Of a DNA stretch of 64,000 nucleotides, positions 43,623-51,637 are shown one piece after another. The translations under genes and the position numbers were made by a program. Origin of the DNA: Firmicutes bacterium HGW-Firmicutes-7 (GTDB lineage: Bacteria > Bacillota > Clostridia > Lachnospirales > Vallitaleaceae). The notes under the pieces are model-generated. The model searched no databases. It was not told where the DNA came from and worked only from the letters and a program-made list of their open reading frames with translations. Positions within the stretch are counted from its first letter, which is position 1. Each line of letters begins with the position of its first letter. The DNA lies in contig PGZO01000001.1 of assembly GCA_002841375.1 (NCBI GenBank), positions 186,001 through 250,000 on the forward strand. The letters run 5' to 3'.

Positions 43623-44837
43623 ATGCTTAATGATAAAGAAAGTCAACTCGCAATACACAAAGGAAGACCAGTGCGTGATAGTCTTTTACCATATGGCAAA
43701 CAATACATAGATGACGACGATATAGCAGCAGTTGTTGCAACGTTAAAGAGTGATTTTGTTACCTGTGGTCCAATGGTGGATGCATTTGAAAAAAACCTTG
43801 CAAAATCAGTTGGCGCAAAGTTTGCAGTTGCTGTTTCCAATGGGACAGCCGCCCTTCATGCTGCCTGCTTTGCGGCCGGGATAAAAGAAGGCGATGAGGT
43901 AATCACTACACCAATGACCTTTGCGGCTTCAGCTAATTGCATTCTTTATTGTGGTGGAACGCCAGTTTTTGCAGATATTGATTCAAAGACTTGGAACATT
44001 GATCCCAAAGAAATTGAGAATAAGATTACTTCGAAAACAAAAGCAATCATCCCTGTTGACTACACAGGAATGCCAGTTGATATTGACGCAATCAACCGTA
44101 TAGCCCTAAAACATAATTTGATTGTTATTCAGGACTCAGCACATTCCCTAGGGGCAAGCTATAAGGGCAAACGAGTGGGAAGTCTTGCAGATATGACTGA
44201 ATTTAGCTTTCACCCAGTAAAGCATATAACAACAGGTGAAGGTGGAGCAGTTGTAACAGATAACGAGGAGCTTTACAAAAAACTACTATTATTCCGAACA
44301 CATGGAATTACTAGGGACTTAGCACTTTTAGAAGATAATACTCAAAGTAGCTGGTATTATGAACAGCAGCATTTGGGTTATAACTATAGAATTACTGACA
44401 TTCAGTGTGCTCTTGGAAACAGCCAATTAGGGAAATTAAATGGCTTTGTAAAGCGTAGAAGAGAAATTGTTAATAAATATCGGCTTGCCTATTCAAAGAT
44501 CAAAGAAATCACCTTACAAGATATTCCCGATTACTGCGATTCGAGCTGGCATTTATTTGTGATAAAACTAAACATTAAGATGCTTAATGGTTCAAGGAAT
44601 GATATTTTTGATGCGTTAAGAGCTGAAAACATAGGTGTTAATATGCACTATATTCCTGTGTATCTGCATCCTTATTATAGTAAGTTAGATTATAAAAAGG
44701 GACTATGTCCAAATGCAGAAGAATTGTACGAAGGAATTATCTCGCTCCCATTATTTCCAACAATGAAGGATGAAGATATTGAGGATGTTATAAAGTCGGT
44801 TGAAAAAGTGATTCGTTTTTATCGAAAGAAAATTTAG
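43623..44837 (+). CDS. pseC: UDP-4-amino-4,6-dideoxy-altrosamine transaminase PseC
   Basis: 404 residues of the DegT/DnrJ/EryC1 aminotransferase family. LPYGKQYIDDDDIAAVVATLKSDFVTCGPMVDAFEK is close to the PseC N-terminus; the PLP lysine lies in FSFHPVKHITTGEGGAVVT (near residue 200), and the ends NYRITDIQCALGNSQL and NIGVNMHYIPVYLHPYY are typical. Adds the C4 amino group with glutamate as donor. ATG 43623 follows AGAGGTGG. Followed by a 287-bp gap with a strong inverted repeat. Confidence 0.93.
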   Translation: MLNDKESQLAIHKGRPVRDSLLPYGKQYIDDDDIAAVVATLKSDFVTCGPMVDAFEKNLAKSVGAKFAVAVSNGTAALHAACFAAGIKEGDEVITTPMTFAASANCILYCGGTPVFADIDSKTWNIDPKEIENKITSKTKAIIPVDYTGMPVDIDAINRIALKHNLIVIQDSAHSLGASYKGKRVGSLADMTEFSFHPVKHITTGEGGAVVTDNEELYKKLLLFRTHGITRDLALLEDNTQSSWYYEQQHLGYNYRITDIQCALGNSQLGKLNGFVKRRREIVNKYRLAYSKIKEITLQDIPDYCDSSWHLFVIKLNIKMLNGSRNDIFDALRAENIGVNMHYIPVYLHPYYSKLDYKKGLCPNAEELYEGIISLPLFPTMKDEDIEDVIKSVEKVIRFYRKKI

Positions 44838-45124
44838 TTTTACTAAATACAGGTTGTTGACAATGTAATTAATGATTAATTAACGAAACAGAGATAAAAG
44901 CATTTTTTCTTCTAGATTAATACGAAAGGCGGTAAGTGTTCATTTTTCGCCAGACCGGCCGAAGGGTAAGGCCAGAAAAATGAACACTTACTGCCAAGAA
45001 TTAGTACACGCTTATGAGAAAAGATTCTTTTGTCGACAAATTTAGCTTCACTAAATTTATATTAAAAAATTAAAGAAGATTTAGAGTAATGCTATTGCTC
45101 AATTTTAGAAAAGAGGTGTTTGAT
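44838..45124. repeat. Intergenic region with 68-bp inverted repeat (44928-44995)
   Basis: 287 bp without a gene. The core is an inverted repeat with 21-nt arms, 44928-44948 and 44975-44995 (arm starts GGCGGTAAGTG; one G-T mismatch), enclosing a GC-rich 26-nt interior with GGCC boxes. Further on are TTTGTCGACAAA (45029-45040, perfect 12-bp palindrome) and a hairpin AAATTTAG-CTTCA-CTAAATTT (about 45038-45058). It could be a MITE-like element, or a strong terminator of the pse operon, although no T run follows the main repeat. Confidence 0.7.
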
Positions 45125-46063
45125 TTGAATATACTTGTTACAGGCGGAGCAGGCTTTATTGGTAGATGGGTTGTGAAAAAACTTCTTGCGAATCATCATA
45201 ATGTATGGGTGCTCGACAATCTATCAAATGGTACTGAGGAAAATCTGAAGGAATTTGAAGAAAATAAAAACTTTATTGAGTTTACAAAAGGCGATATAAA
45301 AGACAATTTAGTATTAGAAAAACTATTTCAAAACAACTATGATGTTTGTTATCATCTTGCTGCGAGCATTAACGTTCAAGATAGTATCGATGATCCTAAA
45401 ACCACATTTGAAAATGATACAATTGGAACCTTTAATGTGCTTGAACAGTGCAGAAAGCATAATACAAAAATGGTTTTTATGAGTACCTGTATGGTTTATG
45501 ACAAGGCAAATGATGAAGCTGGCATAACCGAAAGTGACCCCATAAAACCAGCATCTCCATATGCTGCAAGTAAGATAGCAGGTGAAAATATAGTGTTATC
45601 CTATTGGTATGCTTACAAACTACCTGTTGTAGTTGTAAGGCCTTTTAACACCTATGGACCTTTCCAAAAGTCAGGAGGAGAAGGTGGAGTTATTGCAATA
45701 TTCATTAAAAAGGCATTGAAAGGAGAATCGCTAAATATATATGGTGAAGGTTCTCAGACAAGAGATTTGCTTTATGTAGATGATTGTGCCAATTTTGTAG
45801 TACAAGCTGGATTTTCAGATCAGGTAAATGGGGAAATTGTAAATGCAGGGCTTGGAAGAGACATTACTATAAATGATTTGGCACTTATCATTTCGGGAGA
45901 TACAAAAAAAATCAACCACATTGAACATATCCATCCCCAAAGTGAAATTGCAAAACTTTTATGTAATTATAATAAGGCAAAAGAATTGCTAGGTTGGTCT
46001 CCACAAGTGTCGCTTGAAGATGGCATTGAAAAGACGAAATCTTGGATAAAATCAATAGAATAA
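45125..46063 (+). CDS. NAD-dependent epimerase/dehydratase (extended SDR)
   Basis: 312 residues from TTG 45125 (GAGGTG upstream; the in-frame ATG 45089 would add 12 residues). NAD loop NILVTGGAGFIGRWVVKKLL, then VWVLDNLSNGTEENL, STCMVYDKAND with the YAASKIAGE active-site Tyr-Lys pair and RPFNTYGPFQKSGGEGGVI. Resembles nucleotide-sugar 4-epimerases/4,6-dehydratases. Substrate not assignable; it is the last gene of the glycan island before flaG. Confidence 0.85.
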   Translation: MNILVTGGAGFIGRWVVKKLLANHHNVWVLDNLSNGTEENLKEFEENKNFIEFTKGDIKDNLVLEKLFQNNYDVCYHLAASINVQDSIDDPKTTFENDTIGTFNVLEQCRKHNTKMVFMSTCMVYDKANDEAGITESDPIKPASPYAASKIAGENIVLSYWYAYKLPVVVVRPFNTYGPFQKSGGEGGVIAIFIKKALKGESLNIYGEGSQTRDLLYVDDCANFVVQAGFSDQVNGEIVNAGLGRDITINDLALIISGDTKKINHIEHIHPQSEIAKLLCNYNKAKELLGWSPQVSLEDGIEKTKSWIKSIE

Positions 46064-46112
46064 ACTGTAAGTTTCTTAAATTATTCTGCGGTAAGAATTT
46101 GCATATATCTAT

Positions 46113-46139
46113 TAATTATTTACGATATTATGCCGATAT
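46113..46139 (+). promoter_or_regulatory. Sigma-28 (SigD) promoter for flaG-fliS-fliD
   Basis: TAAT (46113-46116), 15 bp, GCCGATAT (46132-46139), a full match to the SigD -10. About 65 bp before flaG. Confidence 0.8.
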
Positions 46140-46205
46140 ATCATATACAAAAGCTTGTAGTAGGTTACCGTGAATATTAGTTATGACAAACAAGGAGGTT
46201 ATATT

Positions 46206-46604
46206 ATGAAAATTGAGGGTAGTGGGACTGATGTTAAAACATTTCAACAACCTCAACAAAACAGAACGGATTCTGTTACAGCAAGTGTTGAAGCAGCGCC
46301 AGTGGTCAATCAGAGGGTACATCAAGTAGAAACGATAAAAACTGCACCGATTGAATTCACAGAAATTAGTCAGGCAGAAAATGAACATCAGGTCATCAAA
46401 GCAATTGAAAGAGCCAATAAGCATATTCGCTCATTTGATCGAAAACTTGAGTTTTCTATCCACGATTTAACAAAACAAATTATGGTCAAGGTAATAGATA
46501 CAGAAAATGACACGGTTATTAGAGAAATCCCATCAGAAAAAATACTTGATATGGTTGCACATCTCTGGGAGGTAGCGGGTATATTAGTAGACGAAAAGAG
46601 ATAA
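46206..46604 (+). CDS. flaG: FlaG family flagellar protein
   Basis: 132 residues from ATG 46206 (AAGGAGG upstream; the GTG at 46170 is rejected). The C-terminal FlaG domain is clear: AIERANKHIRSFDRKLEFSIHDLTKQIMVKVIDTENDTVIREIPSEKILDMVAHLWE. The N-terminal third is low-complexity (Gln/Thr/Val). FlaG influences filament length; B. subtilis YvyC is its equivalent and likewise precedes fliD and fliS. Thirteen bp before fliS. Confidence 0.92.
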   Translation: MKIEGSGTDVKTFQQPQQNRTDSVTASVEAAPVVNQRVHQVETIKTAPIEFTEISQAENEHQVIKAIERANKHIRSFDRKLEFSIHDLTKQIMVKVIDTENDTVIREIPSEKILDMVAHLWEVAGILVDEKR

Positions 46605-46617
46605 CTGGAGGTATATT

Positions 46618-47016
46618 ATGACAACAAATAAGCAAGACATCTACATGTCAAACACAATTATGCAAGCATCTAAGGAAGAACTAACACTCATGTTGTACAA
46701 TGGTGCGATTAAGTTTTGCAATAAAGCGATTATGGCAATTAATGATAGCAATATGAACGATGCACATCATAACATCGTTAGGGTTGAAGATATTATTTCA
46801 GAATTTCAAGCTTCCTTGAACCCAGAGTTTGAAGTAACAAAAAGCTTTTCAGTAATGTATGAATATCTTCAGAGAAGGCTCGTTGAAGCCAACATTCAAA
46901 AAGACATCTCCATTCTTGAAGAAGTCAATGAATTTCTAAGAGAATTTCGTGATACGTGGAAAGAAGCTATGAACATTGCAAAAGGAAAAAAGCCACCCAT
47001 CAATAAGTTAGCATAA
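46618..47016 (+). CDS. fliS: Flagellin chaperone FliS
   Basis: 132 residues. FliS pattern: ASKEELTLMLYNGAIKFCNKAIMAINDSNMNDAHHNIVRVEDIISEFQASLNPE and SVMYEYLQRRLVEANIQKDISILEEVNEFLREFRDTWKEAM. It binds the disordered C-terminus of flagellin before export. GGAGG lies 6 nt before ATG 46618. Placed before fliD here, the reverse of B. subtilis. Confidence 0.95.
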   Translation: MTTNKQDIYMSNTIMQASKEELTLMLYNGAIKFCNKAIMAINDSNMNDAHHNIVRVEDIISEFQASLNPEFEVTKSFSVMYEYLQRRLVEANIQKDISILEEVNEFLREFRDTWKEAMNIAKGKKPPINKLA

Positions 47017-47035
47017 AATAAGTAGGTGAATGATT

Positions 47036-48529
47036 ATGGCAGGAATGCAAATATCAGGTTTAGCATCCGGTATGGATACGGATAGTATCATTAAAAATTT
47101 AATGCAAGTGGAACAAAGTAAGATTGACAAAGTTGACAAGCAAAAAATGTTGCTTGAGATGAGACAAGAAGTTTGGGCAGAAATGAATGCCAAGCTATAT
47201 AGTTTCTATACGAAGAATTTATTTGAATTAAAATCTCAGGGAAGCTATAAAACCAAAAATGTAACAATTAGTGACGAAACAAAAATTGGTGTATCGGCTT
47301 CCTCATCAGCAGTTGCAGGCATACATACGCTTAAGGTAACTCAGCTTGCTAAGGGGGCACATCTGTATAGCAATGCCATTGCGGATGATACGGTGGTTAC
47401 GAGTGAGGCCATGGCTTTTAAACTATCAGACGGGACTAAAACTGTAGACATAGAATTAGCTGCTGGTGCGACAATAAGTGATCTTATGACAGCGATAAAT
47501 GAACAAGATTTGAATATTACAGCATCCTACGACAGCAAAAACAAACGTATTTTTATGAATTCTACAAGTATGGGAGATACTTCTGCGATTCAATTTAGCG
47601 AAGTTGATAGTGCTGCAGAAGCAGATTTTTTCACAAGCTTAGGGTTTAGTGTGAACGGTACGACAATTAAAGATGTTGATGCGGGTGCGTTAGGTGCTGC
47701 GGGTCAAAATTCTATATATGAGTATGATGGTATTGTATTTGAAGATAACTCAAATTCTGTATCGGTGAATGGTTTGTCCTTGACTTTGAAAGCTGAATCG
47801 ACTAATATTACGGTTAACATAACGAACGATACAGAGGCGGTATACAACAAAATAAAGGATTTCATTAAGGCTTATAATGACCTCATAGAGGATATGACCA
47901 CAAAATTAGATGCAAAATCCAATAAATATGAACCGTTAACAAATGCTGAAAAAGAAAGTCTTGATGATAAAACCATTGAAAGTTGGGAAGCAAAGGTAAA
48001 AGAAAGGCTCTTACGAAGAGACGATAAATTAACGAGCATTTCCAGTACTATGAGAAGCATACTAACATCTAGTAGTGGAGTGGATATGTCAAAATTGTCA
48101 GAAGGCTTTCGATTCCTTTCAGAATTAGGTATTGTTACAGGAGATTATACGGAGAAAGGTAAGCTTCATATTGAAGGTGATTCTGAGGACTCGCTCTTTG
48201 CGCTTAAACCGAACAAGTTAAAAGAAGCGTTAGAAGAGAATCCGGAAAAAGTTGCTGCTTTATTTACAGCAATCGGTAATAAACTATATACTACGATGGC
48301 AGACAAGATGAAATCAACTTCCTTGAACAGTGCCCTTACGTTTTACAATGATAAGCAGATGAAAAAGCAGGTCACAGAATATGAAGACAGAATGTTTGAT
48401 CTTGAAAGTCGTATGTCGGCGATGGAAACGCGTTATCGAGCACAATTTACTGCAATGGAACAAGCGATACAAAAAGCGAACAACCAAAGCACATATTTAT
48501 CCAATATGCTTAGTGGATCATCAAGCTAA
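47036..48529 (+). CDS. fliD: Flagellar filament cap protein FliD
   Basis: 497 residues from ATG 47036 (AGGTG 7 nt upstream; ATG 47030 adds two residues). N-terminal MQISGLASGMDTDSIIKNLMQVEQSKIDKVDKQK, SSSAVAGIHTLKVTQLAKGAH and C-terminal MFDLESRMSAMETRYRAQFTAMEQAIQKANNQSTYLSNML are FliD/HAP2 hallmarks. Secreted cap that folds flagellin at the filament tip. Part of the flaG-fliS-fliD unit. Confidence 0.95.
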   Translation: MAGMQISGLASGMDTDSIIKNLMQVEQSKIDKVDKQKMLLEMRQEVWAEMNAKLYSFYTKNLFELKSQGSYKTKNVTISDETKIGVSASSSAVAGIHTLKVTQLAKGAHLYSNAIADDTVVTSEAMAFKLSDGTKTVDIELAAGATISDLMTAINEQDLNITASYDSKNKRIFMNSTSMGDTSAIQFSEVDSAAEADFFTSLGFSVNGTTIKDVDAGALGAAGQNSIYEYDGIVFEDNSNSVSVNGLSLTLKAESTNITVNITNDTEAVYNKIKDFIKAYNDLIEDMTTKLDAKSNKYEPLTNAEKESLDDKTIESWEAKVKERLLRRDDKLTSISSTMRSILTSSSGVDMSKLSEGFRFLSELGIVTGDYTEKGKLHIEGDSEDSLFALKPNKLKEALEENPEKVAALFTAIGNKLYTTMADKMKSTSLNSALTFYNDKQMKKQVTEYEDRMFDLESRMSAMETRYRAQFTAMEQAIQKANNQSTYLSNMLSGSSS

Positions 48530-48552
48530 CAAAAATAGAAGGAAGTGATTAT

Positions 48553-48759
48553 ATGGATATTGCAGCACTTTCGGCATCAATGGCAAATGCTAGCTTAGCA
48601 TTAAAGGTAGGAACATCTGTGTTATCCTTAAGTAAAAATGTGATGGAACAGCAAGGGCAATCATTAGCTGTGCTCCTACAGGCAGCTAGCTCTTCAACAG
48701 TGCGTATGGAGCAAAGTGTTACACCTTTTCGTGGAGGAAATATAGATATAAAACTATAA
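48553..48759 (+). CDS. YjfB-like putative motility protein
   Basis: 68 residues: MDIAALSASMANASLALKVGTSVLSLSKNVMEQQGQSLAVLLQAA. This is the small YjfB family, often near flagellar genes and SigD-controlled in B. subtilis, function unknown. GGAAGTG precedes ATG 48553; 23 bp after fliD. The short helical pattern with alternating Ala/Ser/Leu matches the family. Confidence 0.8.
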   Translation: MDIAALSASMANASLALKVGTSVLSLSKNVMEQQGQSLAVLLQAASSSTVRMEQSVTPFRGGNIDIKL

Positions 48760-48817
48760 GCTTTGTTTTATAATCAAAGTTTGACAAGGTTTTGTTTTTA
48801 TAGAAGGAAGTGATAAA

Positions 48818-49303
48818 TTGGATAACATAAAGGCATTACTTGATACGGTTGAAGAATATATTAATCAAAAGCTGGAGGTATTTCATCAAGTTCGAACGTT
48901 AACGCTAGAACAAGCCAAGGTGTTGGAAATTGAAGAAGTTGACCTGCAATATTTTGAGAAGTTTTTGGATACTAAAGATCAATATTTGCAAAATCTAAAT
49001 CAAATTAATGAGGATTTATCAAGCGTGCTTGTTCAAAATGAACAGCTTTTGAGCAGTGGGTTAGAAGCCCATAAAGAGCAGATTGAGCAGATAAAAGATA
49101 AACTTGAGCAGCAAACTTTAATAGGAGAGGATATTAAGAAAATTGAAGATTCAAATAAAAAGAGGCTTAATCTACAGCTCAATATTAAAAGAGAAGGTAT
49201 CCATTCTTTTAAGAAATCTAAAAAGGCGGCATCTAAGTATAGCCAGAATATGAGCAGCACACATCAAAATGAAATGTCTTATTTTATGGACAGAAAGAAG
49301 TAG
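48818..49303 (+). CDS. FlgN/FliT-like chaperone candidate, copy A
   Basis: 161 residues from TTG 48818 (GGAAGTG upstream). Almost all helical, charged, no Cys: MDNIKALLDTVEEYINQKLEVFHQVRTLTLEQAKVLEIEEVDLQYFEKFLDTKDQYL. Position after fliD matches fliT in B. subtilis and the pattern resembles FlgN/FliT chaperones. Same length as the protein at 49440 and sharing the tail pattern KSKKAASKYSQNM...YFMDRKK with KSKKTVANYYSNM-like ...HFFDSKK. A FlgN family role is inference. Ends at a strong terminator. Confidence 0.65.
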   Translation: MDNIKALLDTVEEYINQKLEVFHQVRTLTLEQAKVLEIEEVDLQYFEKFLDTKDQYLQNLNQINEDLSSVLVQNEQLLSSGLEAHKEQIEQIKDKLEQQTLIGEDIKKIEDSNKKRLNLQLNIKREGIHSFKKSKKAASKYSQNMSSTHQNEMSYFMDRKK

Positions 49304-49323
49304 ATGTATGAAAAAAATAAATT

Positions 49324-49359
49324 AAAGCAGGCATAATCGCATTATTATGTCTGCTTTTT
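49324..49359 (+). terminator. Terminator after chaperone copy A
   Basis: AAAGCAGGCATAAT pairing with ATTATGTCTGCTTT (one G-T pair) and a T run: ends the flaG-fliD operon. Confidence 0.92.
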
Positions 49360-49439
49360 GTTATTTGCATTTTTATCATAAGTATGAGAGAATAATCGCA
49401 TACTAATTATTACATTAAGAACAAGGTAGGTGATTATAT

Positions 49440-49925
49440 ATGAATAACATCAATACCCAATTAGATCTTCTTATTAATGTCACCCTCAAAAAGAGTCTTT
49501 ACCTCAAAGATATCTTGGCCTATACAAAAGAACAGACTGATCTCCTAGAACAAGAAGAATTTGATCTTAACGCCTTTAATAGGTTTATGGAAAAAAAGGA
49601 AGTGCTTATAAATCAGGTTGTAGAAATTGATGATGGGTTTCAATCAATTTATAGAAAGGTTCGAAGTGTCATTGAAGCACATCCGGAATTATATAAAGAA
49701 AAAATCCAAGCCTTAAAGCAATCAATCATTACAATTGGTGATCTTAGTGTGACTATTACAGTACAAGAAGAGCGTAACAAGATGTCTTTTATGAGTAAAT
49801 CAAGAGAAGAAAAATCAAAAGTCAAAGAATTTAGACAAAGTAAGAAGACAGTAGCAAACTACTACTCGAATATGAACAAACAAAACAATTCAAATACCCC
49901 CCATTTTTTCGATTCCAAAAAATAA
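49440..49925 (+). CDS. FlgN/FliT-like chaperone candidate, copy B
   Basis: 161 residues, paralogue of the 48818 gene: MNNINTQLDLLINVTLKKSLYLKDILAYTKEQTDLLEQEEFDLNAFNRFMEKKEVLINQVVEIDDGFQSIY. The block KEQTDLLEQEEFDLNAFNRFMEKKEVL aligns with LEQAKVLEIEEVDLQYFEKFLDTKDQYL of copy A. Tail FRQSKKTVANYYSNM, then HFFDSKK. The gene has its own ribosome-binding site (AGGTAGGTG) and follows a terminator, so it may have its own promoter. Function unknown; a flagellar chaperone is the best guess. Confidence 0.65.
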   Translation: MNNINTQLDLLINVTLKKSLYLKDILAYTKEQTDLLEQEEFDLNAFNRFMEKKEVLINQVVEIDDGFQSIYRKVRSVIEAHPELYKEKIQALKQSIITIGDLSVTITVQEERNKMSFMSKSREEKSKVKEFRQSKKTVANYYSNMNKQNNSNTPHFFDSKK

Positions 49926-49944
49926 TTTATTGCTAGAAAATCTC

Positions 49945-49974
49945 TTGACAACCTTATATATTCTATGATACATT
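49945..49974 (+). promoter_or_regulatory. Promoter for rpmG-secE-nusG
   Basis: TTGACA (49945-49950), 17-18 bp, ATACAT/TACATT (49968-49974). Starts the ribosomal transcription unit about 90 bp before rpmG. Confidence 0.6.
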
Positions 49975-50057
49975 TATGTATGCACATCTAGAGGTCTTTT
50001 TTTTATGTCCTAAAAGGTGCAAATTATGTTTTAACATAGACAGTGGAGGTGGAAGTT

Positions 50058-50207
50058 GTGCGTGTTAAAATCACACTAGAATGTACGGAATGCAAGCAAA
50101 GAAATTATAACACTATGAAAGAAAAGAAAAAGCATCCGGAAAGAATGGAAACGAAAAAATATTGTAGATTCTGTAAAACTCATACTAATCATAAAGAAAC
50201 GAAATAG
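50058..50207 (+). CDS. rpmG: 50S ribosomal protein L33
   Basis: 49 residues, short gene with a GTG start at 50058 preceded by [49 protein letters not shown] carries the two CxxC pairs (CTEC and CRFC) of zinc-binding L33. Located before secE-nusG as in other Firmicutes. Confidence 0.93.
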   Translation: MRVKITLECTECKQRNYNTMKEKKKHPERMETKKYCRFCKTHTNHKETK

Positions 50208-50243
50208 AGAGTCTTTACAAGAAGTCAAAAGGAAGTGAACGAT

Positions 50244-50447
50244 ATGGGAGAAGCAAATGTTTCAAGAAATACAAGCTTTTTCAAAGTTGTAAAGGGAGAA
50301 TTTAAGAAAATAGTTTGGCCTAATTTTCCTACACTTATGAAGCAAACCTGGACAGTAATATTTATTTCTACAATTGTTGGTGGCATTGTTGCATCAATCG
50401 ACGTAGCGTACTTATTTATTGTTCAAAATGTTTTAGGTATAGTATAG
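50244..50447 (+). CDS. secE: Preprotein translocase subunit SecE
   Basis: 67 residues from ATG 50244 (GTG 50235 lies in the ribosome-binding region AAGGAAGTG). SecE pattern: amphipathic FFKVVKGEFKKIVWPNFPTLMKQTWTVIF followed by one membrane segment ISTIVGGIVASIDVAYLFIVQNVL. The single-span form typical of Gram-positive bacteria; clamps SecY. Confidence 0.94.
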   Translation: MGEANVSRNTSFFKVVKGEFKKIVWPNFPTLMKQTWTVIFISTIVGGIVASIDVAYLFIVQNVLGIV

Positions 50448-50531
50448 GCAAATGTAGCTTTTTGGATTTTCTATTTACTAAGAAAATAATGTTTGCATTT
50501 AATAATGCAAGTACGTGAAAAGGATGATTTT

Positions 50532-51050
50532 ATGTCAGAAGAAGCTAAGTGGTATGTAGTACATACTTACTCAGGGTATGAAAACAAGGTTAAAGCCAAT
50601 ATTGAAAAGCTTGTTGAAAACAGAAAACTCCATGATCAAATTGTCGAAGTAGTTGTTCCTTTACACAGAGTTTTAGAAGAGAAAAATGGCGCAAGGAAAG
50701 AAGTTGAGAAAAAGCTTTTTCCAGGCTACGTTCTTTTAAAAATGTTTATGAATGACGATACTTGGTATGTTGTTCGTAATACAAGAGGTGTTACAGGATT
50801 TGTTGGTCCTGGTTCTAAGCCTGTACCATTATCTGAAGCAGAAATAAGAGCTATGGGTATTGATCTAGAGGTTGTAGAAATTGGTGTATCAATTGGCGAT
50901 GCAGTAAGAGTTACTGATGGACCATTTGAAGGCTCTGTCGGCATAGTAAAAGAAATTCACGAGCACAAAAGAACAGTTATTGTTAACCTATCTATTTTTG
51001 GAAGAGATACACCAGTTGAACTGGATTTTACAAAAATGGTAGAGCTGTAA
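50532..51050 (+). CDS. nusG: Transcription termination/antitermination protein NusG
   Basis: 172 residues from ATG 50532 (AAGGATG upstream; ATG 50493 would add 13 residues). NGN domain AKWYVVHTYSGYENKVKANIEK, KKLFPGYVLLKMFMNDDTWYVVRNTRGVTGFVG and C-terminal KOW domain GDAVRVTDGPFEGSVGIVKEIHEHKRTVIV. Binds RNA polymerase and couples transcription to the ribosome. Next gene rplK. Confidence 0.96.
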   Translation: MSEEAKWYVVHTYSGYENKVKANIEKLVENRKLHDQIVEVVVPLHRVLEEKNGARKEVEKKLFPGYVLLKMFMNDDTWYVVRNTRGVTGFVGPGSKPVPLSEAEIRAMGIDLEVVEIGVSIGDAVRVTDGPFEGSVGIVKEIHEHKRTVIVNLSIFGRDTPVELDFTKMVEL

Positions 51051-51079
51051 GAACATTTAGTACGATAACATTCGTACAG

Positions 51080-51107
51080 GTGGGAGGGAATTCCCCGCAA
51101 ATACCAC
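51080..51107 (+). promoter_or_regulatory. L1-binding leader motif before rplK
   Basis: GTGGGAGGG, then CCCCGCAAATACCAC: a stem GTGG/CCAC with GGGA/CCCC and an asymmetric internal loop, the form of the ribosomal protein L1 site. A 6-bp hairpin GTACGA/TCGTAC precedes it at 51060-51077. A near-identical motif occurs at 51593. Confidence 0.75.
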
Positions 51108-51128
51108 AATTTTAGGAGGTACGCTGAA

Positions 51129-51554
51129 ATGGCGAAAAAAGTAACCGGTATAATTAAGCTTCAAATTCCTGCTGGTAAGGCAACTCCAGCACCACCAGTT
51201 GGGCCAGCACTTGGTCAACATGGTGTTAATATTATGCAATTCACTAAAGAGTTTAATGCTAGAACTGAAAAAGAAATGGGTATGATTACACCTGTTGTAA
51301 TAACAGTTTATCAAGATAGAACCTTTAGTTTTGTAACAAAGACTCCACCAGCTGCAGTATTACTTAAAAAAGCATGCAATCTTAAATCAGGATCTGCAGT
51401 GCCACAAAAAGATAAAGTAGCTAAAATTACGCAAGCAGACTTAAGAAAAATCGCTGAGCTTAAAATGCCTGACTTAAATGCAAGCACTGTAGAAGCGGCA
51501 ATGAGTATGGTTGCAGGAACAGCTAGAAGTATGGGAATCGTTGTAGTAGACTAA
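51129..51554 (+). CDS. rplK: 50S ribosomal protein L11
   Basis: 141 residues. Pro-rich N-terminus [44 protein letters not shown]-terminal rRNA-binding domain ending [26 protein letters not shown]. Part of the GTPase-associated centre. ATG 51129 follows AGGAGG. Confidence 0.97.
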   Translation: MAKKVTGIIKLQIPAGKATPAPPVGPALGQHGVNIMQFTKEFNARTEKEMGMITPVVITVYQDRTFSFVTKTPPAAVLLKKACNLKSGSAVPQKDKVAKITQADLRKIAELKMPDLNASTVEAAMSMVAGTARSMGIVVVD

Positions 51555-51592
51555 TCATATTTATGATCTGAGTCTAGAGAAATGTCAAATCT

Positions 51593-51622
51593 GTGGGAGG
51601 GCTAAGCTCCCGATACTACCAC
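51593..51622 (+). promoter_or_regulatory. L1-binding leader motif before rplA
   Basis: GTGGGAGGGCTAAGCTCCC then CGATACTACCAC: same stem and loop as the motif at 51080. It lies right before the rplA ribosome-binding site AAGGAGG, so L1 could block its own translation. Confidence 0.8.
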
Positions 51623-51637
51623 AAGGAGGTTAATGGA

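Noticed and set aside
45029-45040. TTTGTCGACAAA palindrome as an operator
   Set aside because: A single 12-bp palindrome in a hairpin-rich gap with no supporting context.
51593-51637. In-frame N-terminal extension of rplA
   Set aside because: This stretch is the L1-binding leader motif; ATG 51638 has a strong ribosome-binding site.
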